Below are positions 57,714 to 64,000 of a DNA stretch of 64,000 nt, in pieces. The notes under the pieces are model-generated. The model saw only the letters and a list, made by a program, of their open reading frames with translations, had not been told where the DNA came from and ran no database searches. A program made the position numbers and the translations under genes. The DNA is taken from positions 1,284,501 through 1,348,500 of the forward strand of contig JAGMUV010000002.1 in the NCBI GenBank assembly GCA_020744425.1. The letters run 5' to 3'. Within the stretch, counting starts at the first letter, position 1; the number at the start of each line of letters is the position of its first letter. This stretch comes from Dactylonectria macrodidyma (lineage: Eukaryota; Ascomycota; Sordariomycetes; Hypocreales; Nectriaceae).

Positions 57714-58194
57714 TCGCACGATACACATGACAATCTGGCGTTGATAACTGGACCTTCCAATGTAATTTAGATACCCTTATTAGCCTCACGGCTCCAGGAG
57801 ACTACTCGACCGTAGCTCTCCAACCATTATGAAGTACATGTCAGCAAAACCAGGGAGGCGGCGAACAAAAGTGATTCCAGCGACTGAGCAAGAAATAAAA
57901 GCAATTTCAATTTCAACCAGTACCGAACGTGATGCGCCTTGCCTATCTATGATCCCAAGCTGCAGATGCAGACCTTTCCGAGCAAACGGTTGATGAAGCC
58001 AGCGTGATCTTTACAAAATCAAGACGTGTTTCTCAAAGGGCTATCCGAAAGCCTTCCATTGCCTAACACCGTGTTAAAAATAAATCCCGATGGAGAGATG
58101 TTCCGACCACTAAAACAAAGACCAAGAATGTGGAGGAATTATTATTCACTGTCAATATCAAGTCGAGTGAATACTCGGGGGTTGAGCTCGCTCC
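57714..58194. other. Convergent 3' region of the TFIIIA and ZIP transporter genes
   Basis: About 480 bases between the two stop codons; no gene is supported. Confidence 0.5.
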
Positions 58195-60001
58195 TCAATG
58201 CGCTCCAACCAAAGCATTGCTCACCCCCAGCAGCGCCATACCGAGGAATCCAAAAAAGATGCACAGGTTGCGGTTGTGATTTAAACTCAGACCCTCCACA
58301 AAGAGCTGGAGCGCAACGCTAACCATGATGCCCGAGGTTGTAGCAAAGAGGCAGGCGTATGCGACAGCATTGGGGGCCATGTGCGTGCGACTGGCCAGTT
58401 TGAACCACAGGGCCGCGATACCGGCACCGAAAGGCTGAGACAGGCCACCGAGAGCGGCCGACCAGGCTATAGCACGCCAGCGAGAGCCTAGAGCCATGTA
58501 CAGGGGAAGGCACATGGCGAACCCTTCTGTGATGTTGTGGACAAACAATGCCATGAAGACATTGAAGCCAAGAGTTGGATTCGCATGATTGGTGGCATAA
58601 GTGATAAACCCCTCGGGGAACTTGTGGAGAGCAATTGCGATGGAGGTTTGAAGACCAATGGAAAGAAAGGCGTTGGTGGGCACATGGTGATGATGCTGTG
58701 CCTCGACATCTTCGTCTTCCTCCATGGGAGAACATGAGCCATCATCTTCCCCTTCGTCCTCTTCCTCTTCCTCTTCGCACATGGGATCCAATGGCTCACG
58801 TGAAGTAGCTCGACTAGTGCGGAAAGTTGGGCTAATGGGATTCTCAGATGCGTGACTGTGGTGATGATCGAGGTGGTCATGAGCGTCATCACTATCATCC
58901 TCATGGGCGTGGTCATGGTCGTGGTCGTGATGGTGGCTGTGAGGCGCGGCGACAGGTGGGACGGACCCAGTAGTGATTCGAAGAACTGTCTGCTGCCGCA
59001 AGGGAGTCACGGAGCGATTGTTCAGGTGCTTGAAGCATTCTTGACCGCATGGGTCTGTGTATCCATAGCAGGAACCAGACTCGTCGCAATTGCATTTGGT
59101 GTCCTGCACAAATGACATGACGCGTTTGTGAACCTGAAGGATAGAAGATCGTCGTTCGGTAGACTCTGAGTTGCCGGTCGTGGCTCGGCTGCGGCTGATT
59201 CCAGCGGGACTGATAGACTGCTGTGTCATCTTGCTACTGCGAGTCGATGCATGTCTCTTTTGTGAGTTAGGCCGGCTGCCATACTCGGAGTCGAGTAGAG
59301 GGGTGGTTTCCGAAAGAATAGCATGGCCGTTGCCGTTTTCCCGGCTCAAGATTGAATTGTCCATCTTGGGACGTGAGGATGGTCGGTGGGATAATCGACG
59401 CCGGGTGCGACTTGAGCGGGACTGCCTACGGTGGTGGTGGGCAGAGTGAGCATCCTTGGCTGTCTCATCATGAGTGTGGTCGCAGTCAACAACATGAGTG
59501 GGCATGTGTTGGTGAAGAAAGCGGGAGACGGCTTGGATACCAATGAAGCCACCAATGAAACAGGACATCATAATTAGTCCAGCAGTCTGATCTGACCAGC
59601 CATCGCCTTTGAGGTACTCTTTAGACTCAGGCAGCATACTATACAGCGCCGAGAAGAGCTGGATATTCATGTTAGCGGGCGTCGAAAATTGTCAGGATTG
59701 AGGCGGAAGCGGTACCATGACACCAAAGCTCAGACTCAGTGAGCAGGCCAGAAAGCCATTGCTGTCCTGGATGCGAAAGTGTCGCTTCCCAGGGAACAAG
59801 CGAACGATAATGTCGACGCAGATAACGGAAGCACCGACAACGCAGGCTGGAGAAATTTGCAATGTCAGTCCAGCGCATGCCAAGAGGAGAGAATCACCAG
59901 GCGCAATGAGCACACTGCAGGATAAACGCACCGATGCCACTGACAACACACATGATCCATCCACGAGTGTCATTGTCGACGTCTCTAATCGACAGAGCCA
60001 T
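58195..60001 (-). CDS. ZIP-family zinc transporter (Zrt3-like, His-rich loop)
   Basis: Exons 60001-59932, 59846-59716 and 59658-58195 give 554 residues with frame kept. The N-terminus has membrane spans (WIMCVVSGIGACVVGASVI, then LACSLSLSFGVM and GLIMMSCFIGGFIGIQAV). A loop of about 280 residues follows with His/Asp-rich clusters near residues 307-336 (HSHHHDHDHDHAHEDDSD, DAHDHLDHHHSHA) and an acidic run. The ZIP signature in the second half is clear: HKFPEG at 412-417 and HNITEG at 441-446, the two metal-binding helices. ZIP proteins move zinc or other divalent metals into the cytosol. The large His-rich loop and the sequence suggest the yeast Zrt3 branch, which releases zinc from the vacuole; the location is inferred. 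Confidence 0.88.
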
Positions 60002-62229
60002 GGCTGCGACTTCTCCTCCGCCCCCGACGAAGGCGTGTGTCGAGACGATTGGGCGAGCTTCACAGCATGTGCGATGGGAACGAGACTGGAGCGACGAGGT
60101 TGGAGATGAGGCTGATCCCAAGATTCAGATTGAACCCGAGCTAGAAGATGCGACTGATGTTGAGCGGCGAGCTGTGAAAATGCGTCGAGTGGCGGAATGG
60201 TTCTTTCTGATGGATGGATCAGACCGTAGCGTGTAGCTTAGAGCGTCGGCGGTGGGACGGGGCTGTTCGTGGGCTGTTGGGGCGAATGGAGACTGGACTA
60301 GATCCGGAAAGTGAGGATGCCCCGAAAAAAGAGGGCAATTTGAGCTGCCTGGTCGACGCTCGGAGTATTTCTATTGAGAGGAAGAACGAAGGGAGAATGA
60401 AGCGAAGAAGGGTGGCAGAAGATAGAGTCGATGCTGGGGAGCTGGGTGGTGATGTAAAGCAGTGACGAGACAGTGTGCATTGCCTCAGTCAGAACAAGGT
60501 GCCATTCAGCACTCGCTCCAGGGCTGACATCCACAGAAACCTGGAACAAGGGGAAGCTACAGTGGACATGGGACCTTTCGCCTTCCCCGTTCCCACCATG
60601 TTACCCTTCCGAAGCCTCCAAGCCTCCAAGTCTCCCTCACTGATCGTGCGCATAGTTAACGCGTGGGGGGCAATGTCTTGTGGTCTTTGTTAGTGGCCTC
60701 ATAGGCTCATGCCGTTATGCTGTCGCTGCTCCCGGCGATTCCTGGAGGCGCCACTGAAGGGTGCTGGAGCGGAGGTTGGCCCTCAGGGTTCTCATCTACT
60801 GTCAAGCCTGTCATGTTATTGGATGTTGCTGGATGAGTTGCCCGTCCGCGTCTTCGCCCCAACTCCAAGCTTGTGTAATCGACGGTTCGGTGAGACGGGG
60901 GCACATGCAACACTTGATTATGTGACTGTGCTTGCGGAGATATCTGCATCCGCAGCACATAGGGAGGGCCCGTGGCAGACGTTATGATGAGAACGATCAG
61001 GCTTGCTCTTTACGCTTGCAAGTCACCCGTGGCTGGTGGGTTGAATCATAGCTGGGACCCCTGTCTCCCAGAGTCGGGCGCTAGACAGAGCCCCCATGGC
61101 TGGCCCATCTCAGTGTCTTCAGTCCGCTACTGTCATTCTAACCTCTGTCAGCGTGATGCTGACACCATAAATGGATCCTCATGCCCTGACACTCTTTGTC
61201 TCTCCTCCCGTCCCTTTGCCCTCTTTCCCCGGATGCGGCAGGTACCACTAAAGCTTCATTCATGCGAAAACGCACAGAGTCAATTACCAGGTACGGAAGG
61301 TGGTAGGGTGCGAACACCTTGCATGTGGTTGAGCCAACAGCAGCCCATGCGGCGAATCAAACCCGAGCATATCGTCATCACTGGGTTTAGATAATGCGAG
61401 CCTCGAGACGTATCGAATACGCCTCGTCGACATATCCAGCGCCAGATTTCAATACGATCAAAAGCTGGGCCCGGCAACGAACACCACGGATTCAGTCACG
61501 CCCCCGAGGGGGATAAAGCATCAAGAAACTGCATGGCGGATCTCGCGGCTTTGATGAGGCGTTCCTGCGACTATCGATCTGACAAAACACCTTGATGGCC
61601 GATGCGCATTCTCAGTACGCAACGAACCAATAAGACAGGCGAGACGGGGACGGCGCCAAGGCAAGGCAATGTACAGTAGGTGAGATGCATCCGTCGTACA
61701 ACGTGAACTTAAGTTATCTAAGACTTGATCAAAGGGCCCGTCTTCACAATTTATCATCATGACTCCATACTCAGCCATCGCCATGCTACAGCTTTCGGCA
61801 TTCATCCGCGTGCACGTTACTCGTGGGATGGGGTACAGTCTCTGGGAGAGCTCTAGCTTCCGCAGCTGGTGCAAACTCGCAGCCTAAAAATTACTGACGT
61901 CAATCCAGCGGGACCCCCACGATTCGAGCAGGACCCTTGATCTGCCATACCGCGGGAAAACACCGGCTGCCCCATCCCGCCTAAAATTTCATGTGCTCTC
62001 TCTATCGATACCGCCTGTGATTGATCTCACACACCGAAGCCTGCGGTCAGTTGCTCTGAGACATCACGACCAGAGTGCAATTGGGTGCGACGCCCTCGTG
62101 ACCTGCCGCTCGATCTTTGCCCTGTCCCGTGCTCTTCTTGTTTGATTGCTTCTTTCCTCACATTTCTTCTTCCTTCCCCCCAACCGAAGCTCCAACCGAA
62201 ACGCCGACGTCCTTCATCACTCCGCCACC
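60002..62229. other. Divergent region between the ZIP transporter and NUC1 genes
   Basis: About 2.2 kb between two outward-facing starts. No gene is supported; short frames at 60,200-61,880 match nothing I know. The 150 bases before 62230 are CT-rich (leader of NUC1). Confidence 0.5.
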
Positions 62230-63285
62230 ATGTCCAAAGCCACCGTCGCTACCATCGCCCTCAGCGCCGGAGGAGGTGCCGCATTTGCCGCCGGATTATA
62301 CTCTCTCCGCGGCAACAAGCATCCGGAGGTCCAGCAAGCTCAGGCTCCACCCACAACGGCCAACTTGCTCTCCGCCCCTGCGCCGTCCGCACCGGCCTCC
62401 GCTGGTATCCCGGCATCTCAGGTCTTCGGTCCCCCGGCCGTCGTCCCTCCCCCGGCCGTCGTCCCTCCCACGTCCCCCCTCGCCGGCAACGCCCCCGTCA
62501 ACCCCGCCGGCCTCTTTGAATACGGCTTTCCCGGCCCCATCTCCGACATTGCGAACCGTGCCGGCCTCGTCTCTGGCTACGACCGTCGAACCCGCAACCC
62601 CCACTGGGTCGTCGAGCACATCACCCCCGAGTCCCTCGCGCGCCGTGACGGTGACCGCAAGCACTCAGCCTTCCTCGAAGATGACAGCGTGCCCCCAAAA
62701 TTCCGAGCTCTGCTCAAGGACTACTACCGCAGCGGCTTCGACCGTGGCCACCAGGTCCCCGCCGCCGACTGCAAGTGGTCCCAGAAAGCCATGGACGACA
62801 CCTTCTACCTCACCAACATGTGCCCTCAGGTCGGCGAGGGCTTCAACCGTGACTACTGGGCGCATTTCGAAGATTTCTGCCGCCGTCTGACAGTCAAGTA
62901 CCCCTCTGTCCGCGTCGTTACCGGCCCCCTCTACCTTCCCAAGCAGGACCCTGTCGACAAGAAGTGGTATGTCAAGTACGAGATGATTGGCAACCCGCCC
63001 TCCGTCGCTGTCCCTACCCACTTCTACAAGGTCATCTTCGCCGAGGATGGAAAGGTGGGCGGAAATGTCGCCCTTGGCGCTTTTGTCCTCCCCAACGCCC
63101 CAATCAACAACGCCAAGCCTCTTACCGACTTCGAGGTGCCTCTCGAGGCCGTCGAGCGCGCCAGCGGCCTCGAATTCGCCGCCAAGCTGCCTGTCCAGCG
63201 GAGACGCCGCTTGTGCGCCGATGGCCCTTGTGCCCTGGTGATCAAAGACTATGCCGATAGGCAGAAGGCCTTCCCCAAGAAATAA
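62230..63285 (+). CDS. NUC1: Mitochondrial nuclease NUC1 (endonuclease G family)
   Basis: One exon of 351 residues from ATG 62230 in a good context (CCACCATG). The N-terminus (MSKATVATIALSAGGGAAFA) is a membrane or mitochondrial targeting segment. A Pro/Ala-rich linker with a repeated VVPPPAVVPP follows, then the DNA/RNA non-specific nuclease fold: FEYGFPGPISDI, LVSGYDRRTRNPHWVVEHI, the metal-binding GFDRGHQVPAADCKWSQ with the catalytic His, and FYLTNMCPQVGEGFNRDYWA. The family cuts DNA and RNA in mitochondria and during cell death or autophagy-related turnover. Length and motif order are normal. Confidence 0.94.
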   Translation: MSKATVATIALSAGGGAAFAAGLYSLRGNKHPEVQQAQAPPTTANLLSAPAPSAPASAGIPASQVFGPPAVVPPPAVVPPTSPLAGNAPVNPAGLFEYGFPGPISDIANRAGLVSGYDRRTRNPHWVVEHITPESLARRDGDRKHSAFLEDDSVPPKFRALLKDYYRSGFDRGHQVPAADCKWSQKAMDDTFYLTNMCPQVGEGFNRDYWAHFEDFCRRLTVKYPSVRVVTGPLYLPKQDPVDKKWYVKYEMIGNPPSVAVPTHFYKVIFAEDGKVGGNVALGAFVLPNAPINNAKPLTDFEVPLEAVERASGLEFAAKLPVQRRRRLCADGPCALVIKDYADRQKAFPKK

Positions 63286-63741
63286 AGAAAGAATAAAGGA
63301 GGTTAAACATGGTGTATTTGTACGCATCTCAGGCAGGGGTTCCAGATCGCCCTTCTAGCCTCGCCAGTCTCAGGGATTGTGACTTTCGGAGCTTCACGCA
63401 TACTACTACGGGTTTTACTAAGCAGGCATATTGCATCTATTTTAAGAGACTTCACGACATACCATATGCACGGCGAGTGTGAGGTTGGCCGACGCCAGCC
63501 ACGCCATCATCACATGCATGTCAGTCGTTCAAATAGAAAACAAAGTCATTTTTAAACTTCCTAAGCCTTTCTCCATCCGATTATCTGATTCTGGACTATA
63601 GCTCCTCAAGATTGCCGAGATGGCTCAAATCTCGGCTATCAAGCCAAGCCCATGATTGTCAGCCGCACCAACTTTTCTTCCATACTACCACCAACGCCGT
63701 AGGGTATCGAGCTGTCGATTTCACAAATAGACTCCGCCAGT
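63286..63741. other. Convergent 3' region of NUC1 and the right-edge gene
   Basis: About 460 bases between the two stop codons; no gene is supported. Confidence 0.5.
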
Positions 63742-64000
63742 TTATCGGATCCGATTGTACTTCCCGTGTCGCTGCTCATTTCGCAGGCTCTCCTCTTGAC
63801 TGGGCAGTGGGGCTCGTCGTCGCGAATCCCCCTTGTCAGCATCAATGCCAGGCATAGGTGGTGGTGGTGGAATGGGAAGTCCAAAGTTTCCTGGAGGAGG
63901 TATGCTCCCAGGGGGTGGCATGAAGCCAGGGGGTAGTGTTCCTGGGGGCGGGAGGGGGACACCAGCCTTTTTCATCAGCTCAATAAGCTGGGCAGGGTCA
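63742..64000 (-). CDS. C-terminal part of a proline-rich protein (cut by window edge)
   Basis: The last 86 codons of a frame that enters from the right edge: PAQLIELMKKAGVPLPPPG, then Pro/Gly-rich PPGFMPPPGSIPPPG and LPIPPPPPMPGI, ending in a basic tail (RHGKYNRIR). The repeated PPG/PPPP pattern resembles C-terminal tails of RNA-processing proteins, but this is a weak likeness and I do not assign a family. The start and any domains lie outside the window. Confidence 0.55.
   Translation of the reverse strand, partial: DPAQLIELMKKAGVPLPPPGTLPPGFMPPPGSIPPPGNFGLPIPPPPPMPGIDADKGDSRRRAPLPSQEESLRNEQRHGKYNRIR

Overview
The window looks like nuclear DNA of a filamentous ascomycete, most likely a Sordariomycete and perhaps Hypocreales. 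Protein genes carry short GT..AG introns (about 50-100 nt) with CTAAC/CTGAC-like branch sites. They sit between long, partly pyrimidine-rich or AT-rich intergenic stretches, and the products match fungal families (MpaB-type oxygenase, Afi1/SPA protein, Rua1-type regulator, fungal TFIIIA, GPI wall protein). No rRNA, tRNA, CRISPR array or intact transposon was recognised. Family calls come from reading the sequence; no database search was possible.

Layout. 0-3 kb: an MpaB-like membrane oxygenase and a proline-rich unknown. 3-8.7 kb: a gene-free leader with several small tandem repeats, in front of a Rua1/DUF4451-type regulator (8.7-10.8 kb). 10.8-19.2 kb: a gene desert, AT-rich in its middle. 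19.2-21.6 kb: a PHD-finger protein whose 5' end is disrupted or unresolved. 22.5-23.6 kb: a 3-isopropylmalate dehydrogenase (LEU2-type) pseudogene. 24.5-26.0 kb: an F-box protein. 26-31.8 kb: another gene-free stretch. 31.8-33.3 kb: a wall protein with five 168-bp repeats. 34.9-36.4 kb: a broken ankyrin/STAND-type gene.

The right half is dense in housekeeping genes: Mediator subunit 10, a DNAJC7-like TPR/J co-chaperone, a myosin regulatory light chain, an Afi1-type polarity protein, S-formylglutathione hydrolase, a small secreted cysteine-rich protein, the RNA polymerase common subunit Rpb6 divergent from TFIIIA, a ZIP zinc transporter, mitochondrial nuclease NUC1 and the 3' end of a proline-rich protein at the right edge.

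I see no coherent new multi-gene system. The observations most worth checking are the LEU2-type pseudogene, the in-frame open extension after the TGA of the DnaJ/TPR gene, the broken N-terminus of the PHD gene, the four-codon uORF that overlaps the TFIIIA start, the Rpb6/TFIIIA shared promoter, the wall-protein repeats and the small secreted protein.
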